Source: Paenibacillus taichungensis
GTDB taxonomy: Bacteria > Bacillota > Bacilli > Paenibacillales > Paenibacillaceae
Direction of reading: 5' to 3'
Assembly (NCBI RefSeq): GCF_013359905.1
Contig: NZ_JABMCC010000101.1
Location: 248,001 to 312,000, forward strand
DNA length: 64,000 nt
The notes beneath the pieces are model-generated. The model was not told where the DNA came from. It saw nothing but the letters and a program-made list of their open reading frames with translations, and made no database searches. Positions 9,132-18,394 of this stretch are shown in pieces. Position numbers and translations under genes: made by a program. Each line of letters begins with the position of its first letter. Position 1 is the first letter of the stretch.

Positions 9132-9935
9132 TTAATAGGGCAGAAGCATTAGTATATGTACGAATGGAAAAACGACAATCCAGCTGTCGCATCGATCCAG
9201 AATACCGCCATGCCCCGGGAGCAAAGTGCCGGAATCTTTGATGTTATACACACGTTTGTAAGCAGATTGAATCAGATCTCCCATTTGTCCTACAATCGCA
9301 CATGCAATCCCAATCCATACCGCTCTTTGCCAAGACAACAAGCCGTCTGACACCAATGCAAAAACAACAGAAGTGATTACAGCGATCACAATACCACCCA
9401 GTGCACCTTCCACCGTTTTATTAGGACTGATCGACGGCCAAAGTTTGTTCTTCCCGATAAGTTTCCCTACAAAATAGGCACCTGCATCACTTGCCCATAT
9501 GGAGCCCAGAAGCAGAAACGTCCAGAACAACCCATGATGCAAATGTCTGGATTCCGCGATGTAATAAAAACCGATTCCAATATACATTACTCCCAGAAAG
9601 AGCATGGCAACAGTGTTTACAGGAATCTTGTTTTTAGTTACCACAGAGGCAGTCATGAATACAAGCATCACAAGCCATCCGATCTGGAATAACGTTAGTG
9701 GTCTAACTTCCCAAATCATTTCCCAAGGAAACACAATCGCAAAGATACCTGCATAACCAATTAGGGCTACACCCGAAAAAGGCTGTACCCCGGTCATTTT
9801 AACAAATTCATAATAACCGATGAGAGCCATGAGCAATACCAAGCCATGGTACCAGGGTCCGCCCAGCATGCAAAAACCCAAAAACAACACACCTGCTATG
9901 ATTCCTGTCGTTAATCGCTGTTTCAACGGCTTCAT
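9132..9935 (-). CDS. cdsA: Phosphatidate cytidylyltransferase (CDP-diglyceride synthase)
   Basis: Integral membrane enzyme that makes CDP-diacylglycerol from phosphatidic acid and CTP, the branch point of phospholipid synthesis. The 267 residues are almost all hydrophobic helices. The family signature is near the C terminus: SISPNKTVEGALGG (about 177-190) and the CDP-diglyceride synthase motif ending in LPGHGGILDRCDS (about 240-252). It starts 7 nt after the uppS stop, so both are likely cotranslated. Nothing unusual. Confidence 0.96.
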   Translation of the reverse strand: MKPLKQRLTTGIIAGVLFLGFCMLGGPWYHGLVLLMALIGYYEFVKMTGVQPFSGVALIGYAGIFAIVFPWEMIWEVRPLTLFQIGWLVMLVFMTASVVTKNKIPVNTVAMLFLGVMYIGIGFYYIAESRHLHHGLFWTFLLLGSIWASDAGAYFVGKLIGKNKLWPSISPNKTVEGALGGIVIAVITSVVFALVSDGLLSWQRAVWIGIACAIVGQMGDLIQSAYKRVYNIKDSGTLLPGHGGILDRCDSWIVVFPFVHILMLLPY

Positions 9936-9942
9936 CCTCCAT

Positions 9943-10710
9943 CTATTTCAAACCGCCGTAACGCCTTGTTCTGCGCTGATATTCGGCTACTGCTTCAAGC
10001 AAATGCTTTTTGCCAAATTCGGGCCAGTATATATCCGTAAACCATAGTTCGCTATATGCGAGCTGCCAAAGCATGAAATTGCTTAATCTCAACTCTCCGC
10101 TCGTCCGGATCAGCAAATCCGGATCAGGCATATCCCCAGTGAGCATATGTCTGTCAATGAGTTCAGGCGTAATGTCGTCTGCCGATAGTTCCCCCGACTT
10201 TACCTGCAGAGCGATCTGTTTGACACAGTCCGTCATTTCGCGACGACTTCCGTAGTTCATTGCAAAATTCAAAACAAGCCCTGTGTTATGTTCCGTAAGA
10301 CGAATAGCTTCACGCAAAGCATTAATGGTATGGGAAGGCAAATGTTCTTCCTGGCCCATCATACGGATGCGTACATTTTTTTCTATAAGCTCATCCAGCT
10401 CTATCGCCAAAAATTCTTGCGGAAGCCGCATCAGAAAATCCACTTCTTCTTTTGGACGCGTCCAGTTTTCTGTCGAAAAAGCGTACATCGTCAGATATTT
10501 GATGCCCAGTTCATCCGCCGCGATGGTCGCACGTTTGACCGCCTTCATCCCATTCTGGTGGCCAGCTATTCGTGGGAGACCCAAACGTTTCGCCCATCGT
10601 CCATTGCCGTCCATAATGATGGCGACGTGCTGCGGGATATTATCCTCGGATATAGTCAGCGTTTCCTGCTTGTCAGCCCCATTCCACCACGACCGAACCC
10701 GTTTGATCAT
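9943..10710 (-). CDS. uppS: Undecaprenyl diphosphate synthase (cis-prenyltransferase)
   Basis: Makes C55 undecaprenyl diphosphate, the lipid carrier for peptidoglycan and wall polymers, from farnesyl and isopentenyl diphosphates. The catalytic Asp is D34 in VAIIMDGNGRWAKRLG. FSTENWTRP, LNFAMNYGSR and the C-terminal RLSNFMLWQLAYSELWFT are the other conserved blocks. At 255 residues it is standard. The ATG at 10710 is 89 nt after frr, and a terminator-like hairpin lies in between, so uppS may be partly uncoupled from frr. Confidence 0.97.
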   Translation of the reverse strand: MIKRVRSWWNGADKQETLTISEDNIPQHVAIIMDGNGRWAKRLGLPRIAGHQNGMKAVKRATIAADELGIKYLTMYAFSTENWTRPKEEVDFLMRLPQEFLAIELDELIEKNVRIRMMGQEEHLPSHTINALREAIRLTEHNTGLVLNFAMNYGSRREMTDCVKQIALQVKSGELSADDITPELIDRHMLTGDMPDPDLLIRTSGELRLSNFMLWQLAYSELWFTDIYWPEFGKKHLLEAVAEYQRRTRRYGGLK

Positions 10711-10762
10711 TCCTGTTCCTCCAAAATCCCTGAAGTTTCTTCACCCGAAGCTTGGAAAAAGA

Positions 10763-10799
10763 GACAAAACCCCACCGTATTGGAGGGGCTGCGCTTGTC
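10763..10799 (-). terminator. Terminator or attenuator between frr and uppS
   Basis: On the minus strand, immediately after the frr stop, a stem forms from GACAA/TTGTC, CCCC/GGGG and CC/GG with a small loop, then TTTTGTCTCTTTTT. The order stem-then-T-run fits an intrinsic terminator for frr with likely partial readthrough into uppS. Confidence 0.65.
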
Positions 10800-11353
10800 T
10801 TACACTTCCATGATTTCTTTTTCTTTGGCAGCGAGTACCTTATCGACTTCAGCAATAAACTTATCGGTCGATTTTTGGATGTCGTCTTGATGTCTCCGGG
10901 ACTCGTCCTCGGAAATGTCTGACTTCTCCATTTTTTTAATATCATCATTCGCATCACGGCGAATATTACGAATGGCTACTTTGCCTTCTTCACCGAACTT
11001 TTTCGTCAACTTCACAAGTTCTTGTCTGCGTTCTTCCGTAAGTGCCGGAATGGACAGACGAATCATAGTTCCGTCGTTCGCTGGCGTAAGGCCAAGATCC
11101 GATTTCATAATTGCACGCTCAATATCCCCCATGGAGGATTTATCCCACGGCTGGATCATCAGTGTCCGGGAATCCGGTGTACTGATATTAGCCAATTGGT
11201 TGAGCGGAGTCATTGCACCGTAATACTCTACTTGAATCCGGTCGAGAAGAGCCGGAGTTGCACGACCTGCACGCAAAGTGGCAAGATCACGTCGTAACGC
11301 TTGAATCGCTTTATCCATACGTTCTTCGGCATGTTTTTTAACCGCTTGTGGCA

Positions 11354-11354
<1 letters not shown>
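10800..11354 (-). CDS. frr: Ribosome recycling factor
   Basis: Splits post-termination ribosomes together with EF-G. The 184 residues (family about 185) form the long three-helix bundle plus small domain. Conserved parts are [65 protein letters not shown] (given as [13 protein letters not shown]) and [13 protein letters not shown]. It begins at the ATG overlapping the pyrH stop (TAATG), so translation is coupled to pyrH. This is the conserved tsf-pyrH-frr order. Confidence 0.98.
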
Positions 11355-12082
<728 letters not shown>

Positions 12083-12157
12083 TTATTCACCCTCCACTTT
12101 GAATTGAACACCCTCGGCGTTCAACCAACAAAACTTCTCGCGCATGGCCTCCTGCTT

Positions 12158-12186
12158 AAAAAGAAAGGAACACAGTTGTGTTCCGC
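12158..12186 (-). terminator. Intrinsic terminator between tsf and pyrH
   Basis: Minus strand GGAACACA-AC-TGTGTTCC is an 8-bp perfect stem (12167-12184) followed by TTTCTTTTT. It ends transcripts from rpsB-tsf. The stretch 12187-12311 also has two small hairpins, including CGGTTT/AAACCG right after the tsf stop, but no clear T-run there. A separate pyrH promoter was not found with confidence. Confidence 0.75.
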
Positions 12187-12311
12187 TCTTTTAGGAAAAA
12201 CGTTCAACCGGTAAGGCATAGTTTTCCTGGGATATAAGGGAGTAGCGCTTCGAAGTTTCATCATTCTTATATCTTCGAAAATCATTCCTGCTTGCCGGTT
12301 TAAAAACCGTC

Positions 12312-12962
12312 TTATTTGTTCACTTGGGACATAACTTCTTCTACGAAGTTGTCTACTTTTTTCTCAAGACCTTCACCCAGTTCATAACGAACGAAACGAC
12401 GGATGGAGATATTTTCACCGATTTGGCTGATTTTTTCGTTCAACAGTTGGGAGATCGTTTTGTCAGGATCTTTAACAAAGGTTTGCTCCAACAGGCAGAA
12501 TTCTTCGTAGTATTTACCGATACGGCCTTCAACCATTTTCTCAACGATTTTTTCTGGTTTGCCTTCGTTCAGAGCTTGAGCTTTCAGAATTTCTTTCTCT
12601 TTTTCCAGCTCTTCTGTAGGAACTTCTTCACGAGTAACAAATTTAGGGCTCGCTGCTGCGATTTGCATAGCGATGTCCTTAACGAAATCTTTGAATTGAT
12701 CTGTTTTACCAACGAAGTCAGTTTCACAGTTCACTTCTACCAGTACACCAATACGGCCACCAGCGTGGATATAAGATTCTACAACGCCTTCAGTTGCTGC
12801 ACGGCCAGCTTTGCTTGCTGCTGCTGAAAGCCCTTTTTCACGCAGCAATTCAGCTGCTTTCGTGATGTCACCGTTTGCTTCTTCCAGTGCTTTTTTGCAA
12901 TCGAGCATACCTGCGCCCGTTTTTTCACGGAGTTCTTTTACTGCACTCGCATTAACTGCCAT
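12312..12962 (-). CDS. tsf: Translation elongation factor EF-Ts
   Basis: Nucleotide exchange factor for EF-Tu. The N-terminal UBA-like domain reads [19 protein letters not shown] and [15 protein letters not shown]; the core has [15 protein letters not shown], where the conserved TDFV motif contacts EF-Tu. At 216 residues it is the short Bacillus/Clostridium-size form compared with about 283 in E. coli. It follows rpsB after 116 nt holding an attenuator-like hairpin. Confidence 0.98.
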   Translation of the reverse strand: MAVNASAVKELREKTGAGMLDCKKALEEANGDITKAAELLREKGLSAAASKAGRAATEGVVESYIHAGGRIGVLVEVNCETDFVGKTDQFKDFVKDIAMQIAAASPKFVTREEVPTEELEKEKEILKAQALNEGKPEKIVEKMVEGRIGKYYEEFCLLEQTFVKDPDKTISQLLNEKISQIGENISIRRFVRYELGEGLEKKVDNFVEEVMSQVNK

Positions 12963-13003
12963 TATTAATTCCCTCCAAAAATAAGTAATTGTAAGTACAC
13001 TCT

Positions 13004-13048
13004 AAAAAAAGGGCAGTGAGAGGTTATCCACCTACCAACCACCCTTTT
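13004..13048 (-). promoter_or_regulatory. Attenuator-like hairpin between rpsB and tsf
   Basis: On the minus strand AAAAGGG (13048-13042) can pair with CCCTTTT at 13013-13007, with an inner AGGT/ACCT stem, and a run of seven T ends the structure at 13010-13004. This looks like a leaky terminator adjusting tsf relative to rpsB. Partial termination is inferred, since tsf has no other obvious promoter here. Confidence 0.55.
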
Positions 13049-13078
13049 CATTTAATTCATTAGATATGTTCGAATCTA

Positions 13079-13777
13079 TTAAGCGGAAGTTTCTTCGCCT
13101 TGGTTAGCTTCGATAACGGCATCAGCCATTTTACCTGTCAACAGCTTAACGGCGCGGATTGCGTCGTCATTACCCGGGATAACATAATCGATCTCGTCCG
13201 GATCGCAGTTAGTATCAACGATACCAACAATTGGAATACCCAATTTGCGAGCTTCCGCAACAGCGATACGCTCTTTGCGTGGATCGATGATGAACAGGGC
13301 ACTTGGCAGGCCTTTCATATTTTTAATACCGCCGAGGAATTTCTCCAGACGATCTTTCTCTTTGCGAAGCAAGATTACTTCTTTTTTAGGCAATACAGCG
13401 AAAGTACCGTCTTCTTCCCAAGCTTCCAACTGTTTCAAACGATCAATACGTTTTTGAATAGTTGAGAAGTTAGTCAGGGTACCGCCGAGCCAACGTTGGT
13501 TAATGTAGAATTGACCAGCGCGTTCAGCTTCTTCTTTAACTGAATCTTGAGCTTGTTTCTTAGTACCCACGAAAAGAATTGTACCATTCTCTCCTGCGAT
13601 TCCTTTAACGAAGTTGTAAGCCTCTTCGACTTTTTTCACTGTCTTTTGCAAGTCAATGATATAAATTCCGTTTCTTTCAGTGAAGATATAACGATCCATT
13701 TTTGGGTTCCAACGACGAGTTTGGTGACCGAAGTGTACCCCAGCTTCGAGAAGCTGCTTCATGGAGATTACTGCCAT
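13079..13777 (-). CDS. rpsB: 30S ribosomal protein S2
   Basis: Small-subunit protein S2. [20 protein letters not shown] and [12 protein letters not shown] at the N terminus, [44 protein letters not shown] and [20 protein letters not shown] are all S2 signatures. The ATG at 13777 is chosen (232 residues) with AGGAGGTG upstream; a GTG two codons earlier also exists but is closer to the ribosome site. It begins the rpsB-tsf-pyrH-frr cluster and has its own promoter, so it is independent of the flagellar cluster upstream. Confidence 0.97.
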   Translation of the reverse strand: MAVISMKQLLEAGVHFGHQTRRWNPKMDRYIFTERNGIYIIDLQKTVKKVEEAYNFVKGIAGENGTILFVGTKKQAQDSVKEEAERAGQFYINQRWLGGTLTNFSTIQKRIDRLKQLEAWEEDGTFAVLPKKEVILLRKEKDRLEKFLGGIKNMKGLPSALFIIDPRKERIAVAEARKLGIPIVGIVDTNCDPDEIDYVIPGNDDAIRAVKLLTGKMADAVIEANQGEETSA

Positions 13778-13901
13778 CTTCACACACCTCCTAATATGGT
13801 TTTATTGTGTCCTCCGCCGGCATCATTTTTCGCCAAGACTCTCCATCAGGAAAGCACCCTCAACAAAATTAGCACATGCGTGTGTTTTAACACCGTTATC
13901 T

Positions 13902-13930
13902 AATATAGCATAACTGATTGCCTGATGCAA
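13902..13930 (-). promoter_or_regulatory. Promoter of rpsB
   Basis: TTGCAT (13930-13925), 17-nt spacer, TATATT (13907-13902) on the minus strand. Transcription would start near 13895 and give a leader of about 118 nt before rpsB. The leader begins with the palindrome GTGTTAAAACAC and is GC-richer towards the ribosome site; r-protein autoregulation through it is possible but not shown by the sequence. Confidence 0.7.
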
Positions 13931-13991
13931 CAGTCTTTCAAAGCAAATTTCCGTTCCTTCATAGCGATACAGAACTTGTCATTATTTATAC

Positions 13992-14032
13992 AAAAAAACC
14001 GCCCTGCCTGAGCGCACTCAGTTTGACGGTTC
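13992..14032 (-). terminator. Terminator at the end of the fla/che cluster
   Basis: Minus strand: AACCG...CGGTT closes a stem whose inner part is CTGAG-TGCG-CTCAG, followed by seven T. The 5' arm overlaps the last codons and the stop of the MltG-stem-like gene. This is a convincing intrinsic terminator separating the flagellar cluster from rpsB. Confidence 0.82.
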
Positions 14033-14650
14033 TTTTGTAATCTTGGCAATAATGGATTTGAAACTTTCGCCTTTTTCCAAGTCATAGGTACCAACTTGTA
14101 TTTTAGTGTTAATTCGCTCTGCTCTGCCTGCCTTTATGAAAGCTTGTGCACTATCGACAATCCCGGCTTTCTCCAGATTCCCGGCCACGATGGCCAGACT
14201 ATTGCCTGAACGTACTTTGAACGATACAGTAGCCGCAGCTTCGGGACTGTTAGGACTTGACGGTTCGGTCGTTTTTGGCTGATCGACTTCGTCCTGTTTG
14301 TCGCTTTCATTAGTGACAGGTTGCTTTGGATCGTCAGGTTGCTCCGGTTTCACAGCTGATTCTGCCGCTTCAGGTGCCGTTGCCGTTTCCCCCTGTAGTT
14401 CACTGCCTTCTTGTTTCTTCTTCGCTACCCACTCAGCTTCTGTAAACAACTCATCATCAGAAGCTACAAGCTTCATGTCCATGCTCTTTGCAGCTGCTTC
14501 AAGCTGTTCCATTGTCAGATTGGCCGTAGCCAACTCAGGGTCGAGATTACTCTCAGACAGTGCGTTTTGTCCAACCGTTGCAAGCTGCAGCAATACTGCA
14601 CCAACAATCATGCCACTTCCAAGTCCAATCCATAAGGAGCGCTTGTCCAT
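14018..14650 (-). CDS. Membrane protein with MltG/YceG-stem-like C-terminal domain
   Basis: Function unproven. The 210 residues have one N-terminal membrane helix (about 5-25, LWIGLGSGMIVGAVLLQLA), an acidic, Pro/Glu/Thr-rich linker (about 70-140) and a C-terminal domain with FKVRSGNSLAIVAGNLEKAG and KIQVGTYDLEKGESFKSIIA. That pattern matches the LysM-like stem of the endolytic transglycosylase MltG (gene names yceG/yrrL), but the catalytic Glu-bearing lytic domain is absent. It is last in the fla/che cluster, 3 nt after the swrB-like stop, so it is cotranscribed with it. A peptidoglycan-binding or cell-wall role near the flagellum is an inference. The terminator overlaps its end. Confidence 0.8.
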   Translation of the reverse strand: MDKRSLWIGLGSGMIVGAVLLQLATVGQNALSESNLDPELATANLTMEQLEAAAKSMDMKLVASDDELFTEAEWVAKKKQEGSELQGETATAPEAAESAVKPEQPDDPKQPVTNESDKQDEVDQPKTTEPSSPNSPEAAATVSFKVRSGNSLAIVAGNLEKAGIVDSAQAFIKAGRAERINTKIQVGTYDLEKGESFKSIIAKITKEPSN

Positions 14651-14653
14651 CTG

Positions 14654-15226
14654 TTAGCTCTCCTCCCGTTCTGCCAGCTGTAAAATCAGCTGAACTTCTC
14701 CACGTTGTATGCCCGTCTGCTTGGCAATGGCATCCACTGACTTTCCTTCAGCATGTAGATTAAACAGCTCTGCATATCGGTCCTTAATGGATTCACGTAC
14801 AGGTTTAGGTTCTTGTACAGCGGCCTGCTGTTCTACTTCTGACACCTGTTGGGCCGAATCTGCTCGCACACTGTCTACAAGCGCCTGTGCTTGCAATCCG
14901 CTTGTGCTATGTACCGGAATTATATTGGAGGGTATGTCTGTTTTTATCGTTTTACTTTCTTCCAGTTGATCCAGCCTCCGCTGTAATTCCTGAAGCTGTG
15001 ACTGCATACGCTGATCTGCCGCCGTCGCCTCACCCTTCATTTCAGCAACACGCTGAATGAGAGCATCATTATCGTTCTCTATCTCAGCCATATAATGTTC
15101 AAGCGTAGATTCCATCTCTTGCACCAGGTGATGCCCAGGCTCCTGCACTTTATTTTTCTTGGGCATGATAAGCGCATATGCTATTGCGCAGGCTCCTAAT
15201 ATGACAATAATGATCCATGGTGACAA
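14654..15226 (-). CDS. swrB: SwrB/YlxL-like swarming-associated membrane protein
   Basis: In B. subtilis SwrB promotes flagellar export activation and swarming and is the last gene of fla/che. Here a single membrane helix lies at the N terminus (WIIIVILGACAIAYALIM), followed by a coiled coil (about 30-100, rich in Glu/Gln/Leu) and a C-terminal helix-turn-helix-like segment: RYAELFNLHAEGKSVDAIAK, then QTGIQRGEVQLILQLAE. The TTG at 15226 is chosen because GGAGAG lies 8 nt upstream; upstream codons lack a ribosome site. 190 residues versus 167 in B. subtilis. Identity rests on position and architecture, so the name is likely rather than certain. Confidence 0.75.
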   Translation of the reverse strand: MSPWIIIVILGACAIAYALIMPKKNKVQEPGHHLVQEMESTLEHYMAEIENDNDALIQRVAEMKGEATAADQRMQSQLQELQRRLDQLEESKTIKTDIPSNIIPVHSTSGLQAQALVDSVRADSAQQVSEVEQQAAVQEPKPVRESIKDRYAELFNLHAEGKSVDAIAKQTGIQRGEVQLILQLAEREES

Positions 15227-15292
15227 ATTGGGTTCTCTCCTTTTAATGCAGCCATCGGTGTTTAAGACTACATGTGAGTCACATGTCATCCA

Positions 15293-15607
15293 TTACAACG
15301 ACAGGTCAATATGTTTTCCTTTGTAGGGATGCTCAGCAGGTTTGACAGTTTCCAGCGCTGAAGTAACTTCAGGTTCGTTGGAGCCGCTCTGCTGCTCTTT
15401 GTTTCTAGATTGACCATCGCGTACATCTGTGTGCGCTGTTTCATCCAGCGCCTCGCTTCGTTGCCTTGCTTCATTTGCTTCTTTGGCCGTTTGTTCCGCT
15501 AGCAGGTTCTGGTCAATGACCGGTCTCTGCTGGGCTTCATTCTGATAACGCCCCGCCTCACTTGTTCTAGGTACGGCAATCTGCAACTCAACTGCTTTGA
15601 AACTCAT
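15293..15607 (-). CDS. Uncharacterised 104-residue protein in the fla/che cluster
   Basis: I do not recognise a family. It is hydrophilic, without signal peptide or membrane helix. The middle is Glu/Gln/Ala-rich and probably disordered or coiled. The first ten residues, MSFKAVELQI, and the last twelve, HPYKGKHIDLSL, look like the conserved ends. GAGGTG lies 5 nt before the ATG. It sits between the DUF342 gene and the SwrB-like gene in the same direction, so a motility or surface role is plausible only by context. Confidence 0.7.
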   Translation of the reverse strand: MSFKAVELQIAVPRTSEAGRYQNEAQQRPVIDQNLLAEQTAKEANEARQRSEALDETAHTDVRDGQSRNKEQQSGSNEPEVTSALETVKPAEHPYKGKHIDLSL

Positions 15608-15659
15608 ACGCTCACCTCACGGTATCGAATGGATTTCTTTATGTGCTTGAATGCTGTAC

Positions 15660-17069
15660 TTAAACGAATGGAACCATCGTTATATCCCCATCATGATAAT
15701 AAAAAGATATTCGACTTACCGGATCTTTAATAAATTTGGTGTATCTGCCGATAACTATTCTAGAGCCTCCATAAATCATCTTATGAATATCGACGCGAGC
15801 CCTACTTGTATCTTCAAGAACCTTCTCAATTTCAAAGATACGTGTTTTCGTTTCCTCGCTAAGACGAAGAGCAGATTTTTGAGTCGCACTCAGTTTGATT
15901 CGCATGGACATTCTATCCGGGGTCAGTTGGCCTGCAGCAGCTAACTGATCCAATAATGTCAAAGCTTTTTTCGTTTTATCCAAAGCATCCATCTGCTCTT
16001 TGACTTCCTTACGTAAGTCACTCAACTCATTACGGAGCTTAGGCAGTACCCCTACTTCAATGGAAGTCACAGTAGACATACTGTTGCCGACGACGCGTGC
16101 TGAGACCTTTTCTCCAGCTTGGATCGACCCGCCGACGATAAGTCCTTTGGTACCTTCACAGATTACCGCATGACCTGCACGAATCGTGGAATGCATAATA
16201 CTTTGGGATACCAGTACATTTTCAGCCGCATCGACGTTGCCTTCTTGAATAAAGGTACATTTCACGTTATGCCCTGCTTGTATAAGCCCTTTGTTATAAC
16301 CAATAATACCGCCGGTAATTTCGACAGAGCCACCAGCTTCCAACTCCGCCCCCTCGACACCTCCGACGACACGTATATCCCCCGCAGCTTTTACTTTAAA
16401 TCCGGTAAGCACATTGCCGCGGATGACAACTGTACCCACAAAATCGATGTTACCAGTGTTATAATCCACATCTCCATTGATTTCGTACACCGGAAACACA
16501 TTCAATTTGTTGCCTTCTGTTTTGGTAACCAATCCATCCAGAGCGGCATACATCGCGGATCCATCAGGATTAACGACAACATTTTTCCCCACTTTGAAGC
16601 GTGCTTCTTTCCCTGGACGAAACGGTATTTCTTCACCTGTTACAGCCCTTCCCATCGTGCCATCCACAGGAGGAATTCGTTCGGCAATGATTTGACCTGT
16701 TCGAACATTGTTTAAGCGAGTCACTTCTTTGTAATCGACTGTTCCGTTCTCTGCTTCCAAAGGTCGCCGTTCATTGGAATCGTCCATGCCCACCAATACC
16801 TTGATGAATCCATCCGTTCCCTGTACTGGTTTTATACCTTCGGCAATCTTGTATTGTTCCTTTATATACGTCTCAGGATGACTCACAAAAACAAGCAACG
16901 CTTCGCGCAGCACACCATACTTAATCCCCTGACTCGCTAAATATTTTTCGAGCTGTTCCGGTGTGCAGGCAAAATCATCTTCCTGTTTGGAAAATTCAAG
17001 GTAGGCCGTACTTTTATCATCTGATAAAACAATGCTCAAACACTGTTCCAAAACAGTCCGCTGTGTCAA
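15660..17069 (-). CDS. DUF342/FapA family protein
   Basis: Polymer-like beta-helix protein of the DUF342 (FapA, flagellar assembly protein A) family, common next to sigD in Firmicutes. Seen: an N-terminal alpha/beta region, then GTMGRAVTGEEIPFRPGKEA, and a Gly-rich repetitive beta section with GNIDFVGTVVIRGNVLTGF, GDIRVVGGVEGAELEAGGSV and IQAGHNVKCTFIQEGNVDA-type turns, and a coiled C-terminal part. About 469 residues from the TTG at 17069, chosen for GGGGGA nine nt upstream; a GTG at 17099 is an alternative. Its molecular role is not known; in Vibrio a FapA homologue affects polar flagellation signalling. Confidence 0.82.
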   Translation of the reverse strand: MTQRTVLEQCLSIVLSDDKSTAYLEFSKQEDDFACTPEQLEKYLASQGIKYGVLREALLVFVSHPETYIKEQYKIAEGIKPVQGTDGFIKVLVGMDDSNERRPLEAENGTVDYKEVTRLNNVRTGQIIAERIPPVDGTMGRAVTGEEIPFRPGKEARFKVGKNVVVNPDGSAMYAALDGLVTKTEGNKLNVFPVYEINGDVDYNTGNIDFVGTVVIRGNVLTGFKVKAAGDIRVVGGVEGAELEAGGSVEITGGIIGYNKGLIQAGHNVKCTFIQEGNVDAAENVLVSQSIMHSTIRAGHAVICEGTKGLIVGGSIQAGEKVSARVVGNSMSTVTSIEVGVLPKLRNELSDLRKEVKEQMDALDKTKKALTLLDQLAAAGQLTPDRMSMRIKLSATQKSALRLSEETKTRIFEIEKVLEDTSRARVDIHKMIYGGSRIVIGRYTKFIKDPVSRISFYYHDGDITMVPFV

Positions 17070-17143
17070 TGCATTTCTTCCCCCTTTTAGACTTTCCACT
17101 CCCCAAATCCTATGTTAAAACTCTCTATTCATATATTACTATA

Positions 17144-17932
17144 TTAATCTTTACGCATAAGCAAGTCTTTCTGTTTATCCAGTGTTCCACGTAATCGTAA
17201 AATGGCCTTTGAGTGCAATTGCGAGATACGTGACGGAGAAAGAGACATTACTTCAGCAATTTCACTAAGAGAGAGATCTTCATAATATAAAAGTGAAACA
17301 ACCGTTCTCTCTTTGACCGTCAATTTTTCAAGCCCCTGCACTAAAGCTTCTTTTAAATAGAATTCATTTACTTTGTAATCCGGGTTTTTGGCTTTTTCAT
17401 CGACCATTAATGAAAGTCGAGTCTCGGACTCTTCTTCCCGGATTGGGTCTTCCAGAGAGCAAAGCGACATAACTGCCACTTCTTGAAGCATATGTTGAAA
17501 GTCTTTCGTAGACACGTCGAGATACTGGCTCATTTCTTCATCACTAACAGAACGCAAGTATGTTTGCTCTAGCTGCTGGTAAGCATCTTCAATCCGTTTT
17601 GCTTTCTCCCGCACGGAACGAGGAACCCAATCTCCTTGACGCAAACCATCAAGAATTGCACCGCGCACACGCCATGATGCGTACGTCTCAAATTGCAGAC
17701 CACGTTCATAGTCAAATTTCTCCAACGCATCAATCAATCCCATAACTCCATTGCTCTCCAGATCATCTTTCGGGACATTTTTGGGCAGACCAACAGCCAA
17801 ACGCCCGGATACATAGTTTACAATATGAAGATACTTTTCGATCAAACTTTTCTTGGCTTCAAGATCGCCTTGTTCTTTCCACTTTTCCCACAAGTCAGCG
17901 TGGTTCAAATGTGAAGCTTTACGCTCGTTCAA
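17144..17932 (-). CDS. sigD: RNA polymerase sigma factor SigD (sigma-28 family)
   Basis: Directs late flagellar, chemotaxis and autolysin transcription. Region 2 holds LPKNVPKDDLESNGVMGLID and ERGLQFETYASWRVRGAILD; region 3 follows with QGDWVPRSVREKAKRIEDAY; region 4 ends with LSLSEIAEVMSLSPSRISQL, which reads the -35 box. 262 residues are typical (254 in B. subtilis). The start is TTG 17932 with GGAGGGTG 7 nt upstream. Being near the 3' end of a 31-kb cluster, its expression depends on full-length transcription, a known bistability feature in B. subtilis; the anti-sigma factor FlgM is not in the window. Confidence 0.96.
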   Translation of the reverse strand: MNERKASHLNHADLWEKWKEQGDLEAKKSLIEKYLHIVNYVSGRLAVGLPKNVPKDDLESNGVMGLIDALEKFDYERGLQFETYASWRVRGAILDGLRQGDWVPRSVREKAKRIEDAYQQLEQTYLRSVSDEEMSQYLDVSTKDFQHMLQEVAVMSLCSLEDPIREEESETRLSLMVDEKAKNPDYKVNEFYLKEALVQGLEKLTVKERTVVSLLYYEDLSLSEIAEVMSLSPSRISQLHSKAILRLRGTLDKQKDLLMRKD

Positions 17933-17947
17933 TTGCTTTCACCCTCC

Positions 17948-18391
17948 TTATTTGTCTGTCAGGTGACGAACGGCCTGCGCCAACTCCTCCGGCTCTTTGG
18001 TCCGGACAAGTTTAGGCGGATCCAAAGGGGCAAATCCCGTTGGAGCTTTCGTCTCAGATGGTGGAAGGTTCTCCCCAGAGGAGGCGTTCTGTCCATGTTT
18101 GAGCAAGTCATTCAGTTCTTGTCCATCGTCTTCGAGTTTAATGTCCACCTGTGAACCTCTTAGTTCTTGAGCGCCCGGTGAATCATAACCATACCCATTC
18201 CCCTCTACTGAAGGGTTCAGCAGCAATCCCAGTCCCCAGCGTAAACCATAAGCAAGGACAAACCAGGCTACAAAGCCGATCAACCCGCGTATTAAGCTGG
18301 TCATCAACACATTGCTGCTGTATGCTACAAAAAAAGTCAGAATAAATCCGACTATGCCTGCTCCAAGATTAATACGGTAGTTTCCTATCAT
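17948..18391 (-). CDS. Small membrane protein between cheD and sigD
   Basis: No family recognised. 147 residues with two N-terminal membrane helices (about 9-27 GIVGFILTFFVAYSSN and 30-57 LIRGLIGFVAWFVLAYGLRW) followed by a roughly 85-residue acidic, Pro-rich cytoplasmic or external tail that ends EELAQAVRHLTDK. It starts 3 nt after the cheD stop and ends 15 nt before sigD, so it is translationally embedded in the cluster. B. subtilis has cheD directly followed by sigD, so this is an inserted gene. A role in chemotaxis or SigD control is inference. Confidence 0.78.
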   Translation of the reverse strand: MIGNYRINLGAGIVGFILTFFVAYSSNVLMTSLIRGLIGFVAWFVLAYGLRWGLGLLLNPSVEGNGYGYDSPGAQELRGSQVDIKLEDDGQELNDLLKHGQNASSGENLPPSETKAPTGFAPLDPPKLVRTKEPEELAQAVRHLTDK

Positions 18392-18394
18392 GTC

